64,000 nt of DNA from Lithodes maja (taxonomy: Eukaryota > Arthropoda > Malacostraca > Decapoda > Lithodidae). A model generated the notes under the pieces. That model saw nothing but the letters and a program-made list of their open reading frames with translations, was not told the origin of the DNA and ran no database searches. The position numbers and the translations under genes were made by a program. The DNA lies in NCBI GenBank assembly GCA_037953745.1, contig JBAKBP010001418.1, positions 62,001 through 126,000 of the forward strand, written 5' to 3'. Below are positions 19,956 to 32,158 of the stretch, piece by piece. The first letter of the stretch is position 1. Every line of letters begins with the position of its first letter.

Positions 19956-21850
19956 TCAAGTTAAAAAGGCTTGATTAAAATTATTGATGTCAAATTTTAG
20001 AATACAGTCACAATAATTGACCCTAAAAAGATTAAATTTATGGAACAATTTACTTGCCTCAAAACCTCTGTCCACTAAGAGTCTGTATAGTAACCTAGCT
20101 CTAGCCCAAAAGTCATCTACTTTAGTGCAGATTTTACAAAATCTTATTAATTGGGAATAAAAACAATTATAAGTTATTTTACTATCGATATTACTACTAG
20201 GGAAAGGAAAGTTTATTACGTTAAAATTAAAATCATCAACTTTGTGATATACTTTAAGTATGCACTGTTCATTAACAATCTCTATATTTATATCAAGAAA
20301 ATTTTCAACTTTATAATTTACGTTACATTGTGTGAGGGGAATAGAATTAGGGTAAATAAGTTTAGCAACTTGATTAAAATTTAACAAATTGCAAACAAGA
20401 ATATCATCAATATATCTACTATTATTACTTAACAGTTTAGCAAGTGCTAATTTTTCTGGGATTTTATTTTTCTTGCTACTGTCAACTAAGTCTTTTATAT
20501 ATTTAAATTCTAAAGCAAGCAAGAATAAGTCTGCAATTAAAGGGCTAGCATTTCCACCCATAGGAATTCCTAATATTTGTTTGAAAATGTACGGGCCGAA
20601 TCTAACATAAGTATTGAAAAGGAGGAATTTAAGGGCATCTTTAAGTTTAGTTCTATCAAAATATACAGAACTAGTGGGAGTAGAGCTAAGTGATGCATTA
20701 TTAAAATATGTATAAACATTTATGAAATAATTACCATTCCTAACGAACCTGTCAAAGTGCAAATCAATAATAAAGCAAAGCTCTGAATATACTAAATCTA
20801 AAGGCAAATTGGTATACAAAGTTGAAAAGTCGAAGCTATGTACCGAGGTAACTTTCGGCATGGTATTTATTTTATCAATAACTTCTAACGAATTGTCAAC
20901 ACTCCAATAATAGTTAATGCCAGTTCTTCTCATGATGGTATTACAATATCTTTTATGAGTACTTTTAATGTATTTTAAGCAATTTACGACTTGTTCTGAT
21001 AGAGTTTTAGTGGTAGCAAATTTTGCTCCGGCAATAAAGCGATATTTATAAGGTCTTTTATGAAATTTAGGTAACATGTATAATTTTGCAATGCACTTGT
21101 TCTTATCAGAAAGTTTAATATCAAATGTTATATTTTTCTTGGTATGTTCATCGATTAAGTTATCAATATTCAGATTATTTTGAATTTCATAAACAGAATT
21201 ACCGCAAATATTTTTACGTAATATGTTACCCTTAATACCTAATTCTTTTTTCATGTTTTCAAGATAAAATTTCTTACATGTGAAGCTATAATTATTGCTG
21301 GCTTTATCTACTGTAGTGATTACAAAATGTTTATGTAGATTTATTAAATCAGCTTTAAGCTTATTATAATTATAGTCTATAAAATCTGAAAGATTAAATT
21401 CATTTTTAAGCGAGAAAATTTTATTTCTAATTAACTTAATTAATAATTTAGACCATGCTTCTAGTTCTCTCTCATCGCAGCACGCAATTTTTAACAATTT
21501 ATCTTTTAATTTATTGACTGAAAAAACAATATCTTTTAAAATTATGTCCCATGTTACTTTATTACTCCCTATTCTAAATTTAAACCCTTTACGACATAGC
21601 TCCGCTAATTTGTCGTTTGCAAAATGTTTAACTAGTTCTACATCACCTGTTAATATGTGACATATCGGACTATAAATGAACTTTGCTAGTGCATCACGTT
21701 TGCTAGCTGGCATATCCATGACTCTTTCACACACACATTTATTATTATTGAAAATATCATTATCTGAAAGATTTCCTAAAACTTTATTATAATTACAAAT
21801 AATAGACCCAACAGGTCGTTCATATGAATACCTAATAAAATGTACTAATT
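19956..21850 (-). pseudogene. Penelope-like reverse transcriptase, N-terminus missing
   Basis: This frame of about 630 residues is open to the stop at 19956. Recognisable RT blocks are FDFSTLYTNLPLDLVYSEL (motif A), GIPMGGNASPLIADLFLLA (motif B) and SRYIDDILVCN (motif C with the catalytic YIDD), with KLYMLPKFHKRPYKYRFI upstream. Block B, with GIPMG and ADLFL, is typical of Penelope-like RTs. I see no GIY-YIG endonuclease after the RT. The N-terminal edge (NNNKCVCERVMD, IYSPICHILTGDVEL) resembles the linker of Penelope-like elements whose endonuclease lies upstream, so it may have been lost with the 5' end. The first methionine of the open part (21734) is unlikely to be the true start. Confidence 0.82.
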
Positions 21851-21933
21851 TACTAATTTACTAATAAAATGTACCGTATCAAGTGAATATGAGCATTATC
21901 AGTGACAGTGACACTCTCTCAAGCATATTTACC

Positions 21934-22240
21934 AAAGTGAAAGTGACACACGAAGTAATATTAGATGGCCAAAGTATAATAAACACCTGTGATAACGAAT
22001 AATCACTGCCTAATATAACAATAACCTACCTCAATTACTAATAAAATGTACCGTATCAAGTGAAAATGAGCATTATCAGTGACAGTGACACTCTCTCAAG
22101 CATATTTACCAAAGTGAAAGTGACACACGAACTAATATTAGATGGCCAAAGTATAATAAACACCTGTGATAACGAATAATCAGTGCGTAATATAACAATA
22201 ACCAGCCTCAATTACTCATAAAAACTACGGTATCGAGTGA
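21934..22240 (+). repeat. 177-bp tandem repeats in piggyBac copy 2 3' region
   Basis: Units begin GTGAAAGTGACACACG at about 21942 and 22119. The first unit (about 18922) is separated from them by the Penelope insertion. They are the same units as in piggyBac copy 3 at 37855-38340. Confidence 0.85.
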
Positions 22241-22929
22241 AAATGAGAAATATTAGTGACAATGATAGCCTAATACACATATTTTATATAATTGGACTCC
22301 AAATAACTATAATAACATCACTATCAATAAATAAAATCGCCTCCGGGAGGTAAAAACTCTGGCGCGACGAGTGGCTAAGTGCGCAGTAGGTTAGCCAAGT
22401 CGGGGCCTGGGCCAAGGCGACGCATCCGAACGCGGGAAGATTTTCCCGCATAAAAATCACTCCACTTCCCGCGCTCGCCATTATGCAATCACTTGGGCTA
22501 GAGACCTCTACTCAACGGCATTCTACACATGAAGGTTTGTGCAACATTTTTTTTTTTTTTTTTATAACTTTGTGTCATGTATTTCAGGAGTAACAGGTGA
22601 ATCAACATGGACCAAAATTCCTCAAAACCCCCGGTCACAGAGTACAGTCACGATCTACCCTAGCCGGGGTTGGAGGGTTAAGTAGAGCTCTCTAAGTCAA
22701 CTGGTTGAGCTGTGATGATGATTTCATTGGAGATAACTTTATGGCCAAAACAGCCACTTTACACTACTATTCGATACTTAACAACAACATACAGGCACAC
22801 ACGAACAAGCGACGCTCTCCTTCTTGTGGCCGGAGATGCGGAGCGTCGGTCCAGCCGGCTGTTGTTTACATGCGTCGGACCGACGCCTCGCACACCAAGC
22901 TCACAGGCTGTGACGTCATGGGTGTTTAA

Positions 22930-23339
22930 CCCTTAAAGAGCGGCTCACCACATAAGTCGAGTTGAAAAAACAGGCAAAAAACGAGTGAAAAAAGGGTGGA
23001 AATCGAGTGAAAATGAGTGGGATAGTAATGATCCATACGTCCGATATCTGTGGCCTCCCGGCCCACACTAACTCCAGTTCCCCCACCGCGCGAGAGGATC
23101 ACAGTGTAACCAATAGTTCGCTAAAAGTGAGCAAGGTAGCAAAATCTGCTAAACTTCCATCTTCGAGGTAACACTGTCAGTGCTCCACGAGTGCTACGTA
23201 GCTGTATGTTACGTCAATGTGTAGCGATTTCCACCTAGTTTTCGGCACAATACAGTTCCTTTCATACTGATGGTTGATATAGCAGTCAGAATGGCCTGAA
23301 AAGGCCCAAAACGGCCACAGAGGGCCCGCTAGACGAGGG
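22930..23339. mobile_element. TTAA element E5, 410 bp, non-coding
   Basis: TTAA lies at 22926-22929 and 23340-23343 inside E2. The ends are CCCTTAAAGAGCGG and, in reverse, CCCTCGTCTAGCGG, so they are short imperfect inverted repeats. It has no reading frame of note. It is a different family from E1/E2 and from X. Confidence 0.8.
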
Positions 23340-23414
23340 TTAAGAGACCTTCCGGGTACCTGTTATATGCTTTTTTATGGGCGTTCAAGAGCCCTTCCGG
23401 GAACGGAGGGTTAA

Positions 23415-25754
23415 AGAGGGAGTTAGCCTGACCACCTGATTCGCAATTCGATCAGGAAGTTTCCGCACCAAGGACATCCTGAGATCTTGTCTCGCTCGTA
23501 CTGCCTCAAGTAAGGCTGTGCGGATATCACCCAATGACTGAATTGACATTTGAAGGAGCAATCGCCGAGACAGTTCAACCGATCTTCTGGCATCCGCGTC
23601 TGCGATTGCCTGAGTGGATCGGAGCATCGATTTCGCCACCTGGTGCGTTACAATGTACTGGGAGAAAAGTCCATACGCTTTCCCCCGTAGCCTAAATTCC
23701 CGGTCTAGGTGAGTTGGAGAAGGAGTAGTGAAAGGGTCCTTGAGTTCACATAGATTGATTTTGGGGGCAGCTAAGAAAGCAAACAAAGCCGAAGGAACTC
23801 CGCCGGCAGAACACACTGGCATAGAGAACCAAGAATGACTATCCTGAGGAATTTGGTGGGAAGATTTTGAGGTGAAGGTGGTCGCAAAGTTTTGAGCCTC
23901 CGTCTCCCATTCCACCCAAGGTCCCGGGCCCAACTGCCCCACCTTCAATACTGGATTAGCGGCTGTGTCAGTGACAGTTTGCAAATCTAATTCTGGAGTG
24001 AGAGCTGACAGTGTTTTTATGTCATTAAAATCATCATGCTTGGACCAGTCAGAAAATAGTTTCGAAGTTGAGGCAGGGGGCAGGGCAGGTGTAGCAGTAT
24101 ATACAAAATAGTCCTGGTGATAATAGTTAGGAATGGCCTTAACATTAACATCTAGTACATTCCCCAAAGTATCCAAGGCCCGTAATTTTTTAGATTTATT
24201 GCCTTGGATTACCCACTCTCGTGGCACTGGAAGTTCCCCTGACAAGGTAGGTTGAGCGACCTCTGGTTTAGTGGGGATCAATTGTACCCATGACTCGTCG
24301 GGACCGTACAATAAGGGCATTGCTACCTTTCTTATTGGTGCTTTATCTAAAGGGGGCGGATTGACATCCGTTATAACCCTTACATTAGAAGTAGTCAGTG
24401 CCGCCGAAGCAGGCCTAGTGACCACAGATGGTGATATAGAGGGAGGATGAGGAATCTTAGTCAAAGCAATAGAAGTCATCAGAGGCCGAACATTAGAACT
24501 TGTCATGGAAGCTCCCAGGTCCACTGTAGGAGTCTCCGGCTGTTGGCCAAAATTTTTAGTTAGAGCATTAACCAGTAACCCATCTATTTCCTCCGCCGTG
24601 ACAAATTTATTCGATGATGAACTCAAAGGTGAATCATGCCGATCCTGTGCGTCATCTAAAACTGAACCCGACTCTTGCACTTCCATGTCCGAGATAATAG
24701 ATACCTCGTCTTTGTCATCTGGCTCCCCGTGAGAGGATTCCGCCGAAGCCGGAGTCCCATCGTGTTGCCAAGACAAGTCTGGAATGGATGATGGGATCGC
24801 CGCGTCCCGGTGGACATCAGCCACTGTTTGTGTATCTTGAGCCAGACGTGGGCTTTCAGTCCCTGGTCGAGAATACCGCCATACACCTAGGCCTTGGCCT
24901 GTACTCCCTTGGGAGTCCGATACTCCCTCAATTATGGAGCCCCCACTTGACTCTGCTATAGGACGATCACTGTCCACCGAACTCTCCAATTCTAAGGTTA
25001 GAATACTAATTGGCAAACTATCTTTTGTTGCTGACACTACACTAGCCTCATCAGATTGAATACTAGCTTTGTCGGGGGTAGAGGTATGACGAGATGCACT
25101 GGACTCCGGTGAATGCCGGGAGGCCTTTCGATCATGCGAGTCTTTTCTAGAAGATTTGTGGCTACGGTGCGACCTAGAACTGCCTTTGGACTTTGAAGAT
25201 TTTTCGCTATAACCACTTGTGGACCCCTCTGTCTTGCTCTTCTTACTCGCCGGCGAAGAAGAGAGACTAGGCGGCTGCTGTCTAAGAGGGGACCAGGACC
25301 TAGATCGCGCCCGTGACGAGGAGGCTGCCACCGGGGGCGTAGGTTCTCGCTGTCTCTTAGATGTGCCTGGGGCTGTAGAAAGTGTAAGACCCTGTCCAGT
25401 CTCTGCCGACTTTCGTACAGTTACTCTAGAGGGACGTTTAATGGGGGGGTGCTCAATTAGTAACTTATCCCAAAGAGGTACGTTATCGCATTGAAGTGAC
25501 TTATGAGCCACTGTAGTAGTATAAGTGGTCATCTGCTGCCTGACCTCCCGTAAAGCGACCGCTGCGGTCTTATCATTGTCTAGTAAAACTTTATGGCTTA
25601 ATTGAGAGCAAAAGGTACAGTTCCGCATAACCCACAGACCCCTTGAGCGGTCGAGACATTTAACACATTTAATGCAAAGGGTGTGTGCAAAAATAGGGAT
25701 ACCTGAACAGGAGGGCGTAATGCACAAAGCAAAGACAGGGGCAAAGGTAGCCAT
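23415..25754 (-). pseudogene. DIRS gag, main part (copy 1)
   Basis: This is the structural protein of the DIRS element, starting at the ATG at 25754. The N-terminus is Cys-rich (CITPSCSGIPIF, CIKCVKCLDRS, RNCTFCSQL), like a small zinc-binding module at residues 11-50. Residues 130-230 are rich in Ser, Arg and Lys (RSRSWSPLRQQ, SRSHRSHKSSRK). A long acidic, Ser/Thr-rich stretch follows, then a more ordered domain from about residue 480 (RKVAMPLLYGPDESW ... VPREWVIQGNKSKKLRALD ... LSRRLLLQMSIQSLGDIRTALLEAV). The frame is open to the E2 insertion at 23411. The remaining C-terminus lies at 14212-14246, 8606-8619 and 7860-8118. Confidence 0.8.
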
Positions 25755-28198
25755 GACAGAGACTGGTGGGAAACTTACTCCAGGTTCTGTATAGACCCGC
25801 CGGGACCCAGCTCTGGAAAAAAAGAAAATTTCCAGGAATTAATGCTCATAAGGTTAACCCAACATGTTCGCACACAAGTGTTAAATAACCCGCCGGGTAA
25901 CGAGACGCAATACTCAACGACTACAGCTCGCTACGCGGTGGGGTTCCTAAGTAAAAGATTTCAGAATATCTTAATTTGTCCAAAAGATTTATGAATACCC
26001 TCTGACATAATATAAAGACCAGCATGGCGTTTATAACTGATTTAGTCTTTCCGGTGGTGTTTGTTTCAAGATTCAATTTTTGGGAAAAAATAAATAAAAA
26101 GACGCCGGCCCCCGAATTATCTCGCAGATCAAAAACTGGGAAGCCTGACAAAAGTACGAGATCTGACTTCTACCGAAGTGTCTTTTAGATCGCCGTATGT
26201 AGAAGGCGGCGATACAAAACGTATCCCTCAATTGTCTGGTTAACTACACTGAATTGCTAATTCGTTATTCCCACCCTTCCAAGGAGCACCCGCCGGGTGT
26301 GAATTTATATTAAAAACGTTAACCCCAATTGTGCCCGAAATCGCCGTACAGTCGACGCTCGATTTAACGGACCCCGATACAACGGATTTCGGATTTAACG
26401 GACAAAGTCCGTAGCCGGACAATGGACCCAGCAACGGACAAAGTCCGTTGCTCGAAAAAAAGTTGGAGCAAAGTCCGTTGCTCTATCTATTTATCTCTCT
26501 AATGCACTACCTAAATCCCTTATACATTAACATAACTATGTCTTATTTGGACTTTTTGTAATCTTTGAATCATTTCTAATGTGATGGAATTGAAAAATAT
26601 AATATCCTTCCAGCACATAAAATAATAAATAAGATAGTCAACAAAATATTTCAACTCTCCCCTCCGTGCGAGCAGAGATGGTAGATTTACGTTTGATAGA
26701 TTTTTTGTTTTGTTTTTTTCCCTCGATATACACTCTCTTTCTATCTATCTATCTCTCTAATGCACTACCTAAATCCCTTATACATTAACATAACTATGTC
26801 TTATTTGGACTTTTTGTAATCTTTGAATCATTTCTAATGTGATGGAATTGTATGTGCAATATGTAAGGAAAGACTTAAAAACACCCGGAAAGTTAAAAAT
26901 CTTCATTTTCGAAGCATATTAGGGGAAAATTGGCGATTTTCGAGAGCGATTTTCCAGCAACGGTCATTTCCCAGCAACGGACTGGGTCTCCCCCCCAGTA
27001 GTCCGTTAAATCGAGCGTCGACTGTATGTTGAAGGTGGTGATACACAATGCATCCCTCAATTGTCTGGTCAACAAAACTGAATTTTGCAAATTCGTTCAT
27101 CCCACCCTTCCAAGGTGCACCCGCCGGGTGTGATATTACGTTTTAACAAGTTAACCCCAATTGTTCCTATCCCCACTTCTTTGTAAAAGATCGCCGGGGA
27201 GGAAAACAAACAACAACAACAGCTTAGTTCTTTACTGGCTTTGCAAAACCGGGAAAAGAAACTACACACAACACGTGTCCGTATGAACACTGTTAGATGG
27301 GTACAGCCATCCCGCCGGGATTCATAGGGAGCCTGACACAGGCTCCATTACAGAGATGCAGTCCTGGAGAGCCACAGACACCCACTCGCCGGGGACACAA
27401 GCCTGTTTTTAAACCACGCGTGGCCAAAACTCGGCAACCAGCCGGGTTTTTCACGGTGTAACCGAGAAAAAACCCGCCGGAAAAGCAACCCACCCCGTCC
27501 AGATACCATCTGAACGCAACACCGGACCGAGGAGTTAGCCAAAACACAACTAACCCCTGGCCCACACAATAGTCCGTGGAATTAGCCAATACACAACCAA
27601 CCCAGGACACACATGACACAGTAGTACATATTTATAAAATAAATCAATAACACTTGTACATGTGGCAAAGCTACGAGAGGCTGGCTAGGCCTAGGCAGAC
27701 GGATAAAAGTAAACATGTCGGAATATAAACAAAAAGCACTGAATTATATCACAACAGGAACCACCGCCAACACACCACTGTAGCAAACACTTCCGGCAAA
27801 GGGAAGAACTGACTCGGGACCCAGAAAAAACTTCACTAAGTGAAGAAAAATACGCTGGGAACGTCAGCAAAAACACGCTACCTCATCAGAAAGATAAAAG
27901 GAAGCAATAATAACGCGTAAAGAAAGCCGCCTGCATCACAAAGCTAGCTAACTGTGAAAACGTTCACATGTCCACAATAGGACCACGAGGGTACACCCGA
28001 AATAGATGCCCCAAACACACGACCCAAAATACACTGCACTGCGGGCAACTAGCCCAGGACACTCCTGCTACGCATATCCTAACCTTACTCGATACATCCC
28101 GGAGTAAACAAATGAGAAAAAACTCACTAGGGACGCAACAAATGCGGAACCAGCGGAGCGTGGGGAGACACGTCCGGGCAGGCTGAGCGCAGAGCAGA
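25755..28198 (-). other. DIRS copy 1 5' untranslated region
   Basis: This non-coding leader lies between the right inverted repeat and gag and is homologous to 60042-62291 of copy 2. It contains repeated GATCGCCG(GT)A / GGCGGCGATACA motifs and two imperfect repeats around the motif CCCACCCTTCCAAGG. It is interrupted by the element at 26349-27024. The short open frames here are not conserved between the two copies in any convincing way. Confidence 0.6.
26349..27024. mobile_element. pogo/Tigger-like MITE, 676 bp
   Basis: The terminal inverted repeats are 24 bp and perfect, beginning CAGTCGACGCTCGATTTAAC. The target duplication is TA (26347-26348 and 27025-27026). CAGT ends with a TA target are typical of the pogo/Tigger branch of Tc1-mariner. 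DIRS copy 2 has the uninterrupted site near 61088 (ATCGCCGTAAGTGTGAAGG). It contains a direct duplication of about 95 bp (26498-26591 and 26754-26850) and no transposase frame. Confidence 0.88.
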
Positions 28199-28514
28199 GA
28201 AGGAAGAATGACGCCTGAGTCAGCGTCTGGTCAAAGATCCACACAAGTACATCCACGATATTATGGAAAGCTTATTGAATAGTTATTCTTATTTTCTTTT
28301 TCTTTTTCTTTTTCTTTTTTACGAAGTTTTTTCGTAGTGAGAACCCAATTCATAATGACTGAAGCCATGAGTGAGGTTGCGTGCGCTCATGATGAAGGCT
28401 CCTCAAATTTTTTATGCTCTGCGCGGTAGATTCAAACTACGGCGGATGAGTGTTTGAAGAGGGTGCCTTATGTAATAGGCATGTTCGTCAATGATGGAGG
28501 GGCCACTAATAAAT
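28199..28514 (+). repeat. right inverted terminal repeat of DIRS copy 1
   Basis: This matches 62292-62604 of copy 2, where it is the reverse complement of the left repeat (53454-53765). It holds a pyrimidine-rich run (TTTTCTTTTTC, 28293-28320) and the hairpin ACGAAGTTTTTTCGT. It ends GGCCACTAATAAATA. Confidence 0.8.
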
Positions 28515-28558
28515 ACAGTACAGTATGTATATACCTACATGCACATCTATACTATAGA

Positions 28559-29049
28559 GAAGGTATGTGGAAAGTACTTAATATATACGGAGTAGATGGC
28601 AAGTTTCTGAAAGCAGTGAAGAGCATATATGAGGGTGCAAAGGCAGCAGTACGTGTGGAGAATGAGCAGAGCGAGATTTTTTTACCTGAATGTAGGGTTG
28701 AAACAGGGGTGTGTGATGTCCCCGTGGTTGTTTACTGTATATATGGATGGAGTCATGAAAGAAATACTAGGAAGAGCAGTGGATGTTGGTGTATCGCTGA
28801 AAAGGGAGGGAAATGAGTGGAAGCTGCCTATACTGCTGTTTGCGGATGATACAGTTCTGATGAGCGATAATGAATGGGAGTTGCAGGGTCTGGTAAATGA
28901 GTTTGGAACAGTGTGCGAAAAACGGAATTTGAAGGTAAATGCGGGGAAGAGCAAGGTTATGGTCTTCGAAAGGGGTGAAGTCATAGAGTGTGAGGTGAAG
29001 TTGAACGGTCAGGCTACGGATATCGTCAGCTCTTTTAAGTATCTGGGCA
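28559..29049 (+). pseudogene. RTE-like RT fragment (palm)
   Basis: The fragment encodes VGLKQGCVMSPWLFTVYMDGVMKE (block B region) and LPILLFADDTVLMSDN (catalytic FADD). It then reads into CEKRNLKVNAGKSKVMVF. Upstream, MWKVLNIYGVDGKFLKAVKSIYEGAKAAVRVENEQSE is in another frame. The shift falls in a run of T at about 28678-28683. The 5' half of the LINE is missing. The C-terminal part resumes beyond the L2 at 33830. Confidence 0.8.
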
Positions 29050-29231
29050 GTGTGTTGAGTAATAATAATAATAATAATAATAAGCATGTTACTTATTTCT
29101 CATAAGCGCCAATTTTTCCGAAGAATTCACTAGCGCTCGAAAAGAGAAAGAAAAAAGAACAAAAATCAATGCATCAAAAGAAGGCTTATATACAACACAC
29201 ATTTAACAATCACTAGCAGTGGCAAAATAGC

Positions 29232-32158
29232 CTAAACTCTATAGCCATCTGTCATGACACCTCTCTCAAGATCATAGCTTCTCTCAAAGAGAAAAGTCTT
29301 AAGTTGTCTCTTGAAGCATTCAACAGAACTCAGTTGTCTCATGGACAGCGGCAACCTGTTATACAACCTCGGAGCCATGTAGGAGAATGACCTCTCAAAG
29401 AAAGAAGACTGCTGGAAAGCCCTTGGTTCATCAAGACGAAAAGGGTCATTGTCATGACGCACAACTACACCATGGTGTGCCGGTGGGCGCCTGAGCAGCT
29501 CCGCAAGGTACCTAGGCTCACCAAATTTGAGAACCTTAAAAGTCACCAAACACAACTTAAATTCTATTCTTGCTCTTACTGGCAGCCAGTGCAGTTCTAT
29601 GTGAAGAGATGTAGTAGGAGTTCTAGGTGGAACACCAAAAATTAGTCTTGCGGCCCTGTTAAGAACAGACTGAACTTTCTTCAAAATATAATTTGGAAGA
29701 CCCACCAACAGGGCATTGCAATAATCAACACGAGAGAAGACCAATGAGTTAACCAACGTCAGGAGGCAACGTCTGGTTATAAACGGCTTCACCAAATAGA
29801 GATTTCTGATGTGCAAGTAACAACTTTTAACTATCTGGTTTACATGCTCTTTGAAATCTAATCGGGAGTTCACATATACACCCAGATTTCGAACAGAGTT
29901 GGCCGGTCGCAGCTGAGATCCACCCACATTGATGGAGAGGGCACCTACTATATCATCAGCTCTTCTATTTCCTCGGATGATGAGAATATCAGTTTTACCA
30001 TCATTTAGTTTAAGTTTTCTCGCTCTCATCCACTTCTTGATATCAGACATCAACAATTCCATCTTACTCCGTATATCAACTATATTTGTGATTCTCACAT
30101 AAATCTGGGTGTCATCTGCATAAAAGTGAAAGGTGACATTATGTGCACGAAGCAGAAGAGACAAACTGCTAATATAAATTATAAATAGGATAGGACCTAA
30201 AACTGATCCCTGCGGAACACCATACTGCAGGGGTGTCGAGTCCGAGACCACTTGATTTACCATCACACTCTGGGATCTACCTGACAAGTACGACCCAAGA
30301 AGCAAGAGAGCGGAGTCACGCACACCACAATCATAAAGATCACTCAATAACAACTCGTGATCCACTGTGTCAAAAGCCGCAGAGAGATCAAGCAAGACCA
30401 ATAGTGAGGCCACACCATTGCAAATGTTCTCAACTAGATCATTATGTACTCTAATCAATGCTGTTTCAGTTGAATGATGCTGTCGGTAAGCAGACTGAAA
30501 AATTGGGATAGTTTCATTCTGCTGAAGTAGTGGTTGTAATTGGTCAAGTATTGCACGCTCTAATATCTTTGATATGAAGGACAGGTTGGAGACAGGACGA
30601 TAGTTCAACATGTTCTCAACATCAAGTCCAGGTTTCTTTAGAGTAGGTCGGAGTAGTGCATGCTTTTCAGAATGTGGGAAGCTACCTTCAGAGAAGCACT
30701 TATTAATTATTTTGGAAATAAACTCAACTGTGTGATCATAGACTCTTGGTAGCTTGGAAACATTTATGGGATCCAACGGGCAAAATGTTTTATTGAGGTT
30801 TCTTATGTAGGACGAGATCATGTCCACCTCTACTGAGTGAAAGGATGAGAGGACATTATTAGGAATGTGTCGGGGTTGGAGTACAACTGAAAGTTCTTCA
30901 CCAACAGAAGCATCATCCAGTTCCTGTCTTATGCGAGTTATCTTGCCAGCAAAAAATGCCACAAAGTTGGCAGCCAACTCGGCATCGGGTACAGAAGGTC
31001 TTAAGCTGACTCTTGTTTTTCCAAGTAAACTGTTTACAATTGAAGCCAACCTCCTCTGGTCGTTACCACACGAGTCAACTTTTCCCTGATAATACACTTT
31101 CTTTTCATCTTTGATTTTGTGGACCACAGCTCTTCTGGCTGACAGATATCGTAACCATGTAGAGTCTGTTTTATTTTTCCGCCATTCACGTTCAGCTCTT
31201 CTACGCGCTCTTCTAAGAAATTTAACTCGAGTGCTATACCAGGGCGAATCATCTCGTACTATGATTTTCTTCTCTACTTCTGGACAGTGATGATCGAACA
31301 CTAATTTAAGTGCATTTCCATGTACCTCCACCAGCTCATCTGAAGTAAGGTTGGAAGTATCAATACTTCCCAAGTACTGTTTTACTTCACTGCTAGCCAA
31401 ATTTAGGTCTGCATTTTTATAATTTCTAAATCTGATTACTTTTTCATGTGTGAGTGGCTTAGGGAAATCAAAGCTGAAAGTAATCAAAGCATGATCAGAG
31501 GTATTAGGGTCAGCATTCTCAACATCAACATCCAGAACACCACCACAACCCACAGGAGAGAAAACCAAGTCAAGGGTGTGTCCTAAGATATGAGTTGGGT
31601 GGGACACATGGTTTACAAAATTGTTCTGATCAGTCAACTCAAGGAACTCAGGAGAGAATGGCTTCAGATGAGGGCTGTCAACCCAGTAATTAAAATCTCC
31701 ACATATCAAAAGTCTTCCGGTTTTAGCAGAAAATTCCTCGAGAAACTGCCCAAACTCTTCCATAAAACCCCTATCTGTGCCACGATGGCCAGGCCTATAG
31801 ACAACTGCCATTCTTAGAATTTGTTGATGGAGTTTTATTTCCACTTCCAACAGTTCATAATAAAGAGGGGCTGGGTTATGGCTTATTTGCAAGATATTCA
31901 CCAGAGATGTGGAGTAGACAACTGCCACTCCACCACCCGGATGATCTCCCCTAGGCCTAGGAACATTTATTATGGAATGGGTTTTAGGCAATGCCGCCTG
32001 GATAATATTCAGATCTGACTCGAACAACCAGGTCTCAGTGAGACATAATACATCAAGGTTACGTTCATCCAAGATCTCGCAAATATGATCCATTTTGTTA
32101 CGCAAGGAACGAACATTCAACAGACCCAGTTTCAACCGGCTCCCATGTGCATTTTTCA
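29232..32158 (-). CDS. L2 ORF2: endonuclease and reverse transcriptase
   Basis: The product has about 970 residues. An apurinic-type endonuclease comes first (LNVRSLRNKMDHICE, LCLTETWL, VVYRPGH, LICGDFNYW, SDHALITF). The RT follows: NYRPVSNLSFISKILE, SAYRQHHSTETALIRV, LLDLSAAFDTVDHELL (motif A), YGVPQGSVLGPILF (B) and FHFYADDTQIYV (C, catalytic). The C-terminal region includes SRVDYCNALLVGLPNYIL and HIELHWLPVRARIEFKL, which are typical of L2-type LINEs. There is no ATG near the start; the first methionine is 14 codons in. The frame is -1 relative to ORF1 and opens before the ORF1 stop, so translation by frameshift or reinitiation is likely. No inactivating change is seen. Confidence 0.88.

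Larger units (their letters stand above)
19029..21857 (-). mobile_element. Penelope-like element copy 1 (minus strand), 5'-truncated
   Basis: It sits inside the 3' tandem repeats of piggyBac copy 2 with TTACTAAT at both edges (19021-19028 and 21858-21865). Piggybac copy 3 shows the empty site (about 37950). The 3' end is on the left, and its first 580 bases recur at 46661-47246. A SINE (19533-19669) sits in the 3' UTR. The upstream reading frame breaks at about 21850, so the 5' part is missing. Confidence 0.85.
15634..22677 (+). mobile_element. piggyBac element copy 2, full length with nested Penelope-like element
   Basis: TTAA lies at 15630-15633 and 22678-22681. The ends are CCCTTCAACCCCGG and, in reverse, CCCTCCAACCCCGG. 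It sits in E2 at a TTAA that is still empty in E1 (8290-8293). Removing the Penelope-like insertion (19029-21857 plus an 8-base repeat) gives 4207 bp, the same as copy 3. The 3' region has three 177-bp tandem units, split by the insertion. Confidence 0.92.
14247..23410. mobile_element. TTAA MITE E2, host of a large nest
   Basis: TTAA lies at 14243-14246 and 23411-23414. The left end is CCCTCCAGCCCCGG and the right end reads CCCTCCGTTCCCGG in reverse, so they are imperfect inverted repeats. Own segments are 14247-14335, 15558-15633, 22682-22929 and 23344-23410. Removing the inserts (I-like LINE, piggyBac copy 2, TTAA element E5) and their duplications leaves 480 bp, matching E1. Its right end differs from that of E1. 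Confidence 0.85.
5393..28514 (-). mobile_element. DIRS retrotransposon copy 1, left end missing, heavily interrupted
   Basis: This is a DIRS-type element in minus orientation, recognised by RT/RNase H with YLDD, a DIRS methyltransferase-like block, and a tyrosine recombinase frame. Its own segments are 5393-8122, 8606-8619, 14212-14246 and 23415-28514. Insertions between them are MITE E1, an Academ-like element and the E2 nest. A pogo-like element also lies inside at 26349-27024. The right terminus matches copy 2 up to GGCCACTAATAAATA (28500-28514). The left side stops within the recombinase gene, so the left inverted repeat and the internal complementary region are absent. Its own length is about 7.2 kb, against about 8.7 kb for copy 2. 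Confidence 0.88.

Noticed and set aside
20151..20610. Plus-strand open frames opposite the Penelope RT
   Set aside because: They are reverse-strand shadows in AT-rich sequence.
21934..22240. CRISPR array or satellite
   Set aside because: The repeats are 177 bp, contiguous and without spacers, and are part of the piggyBac 3' region.
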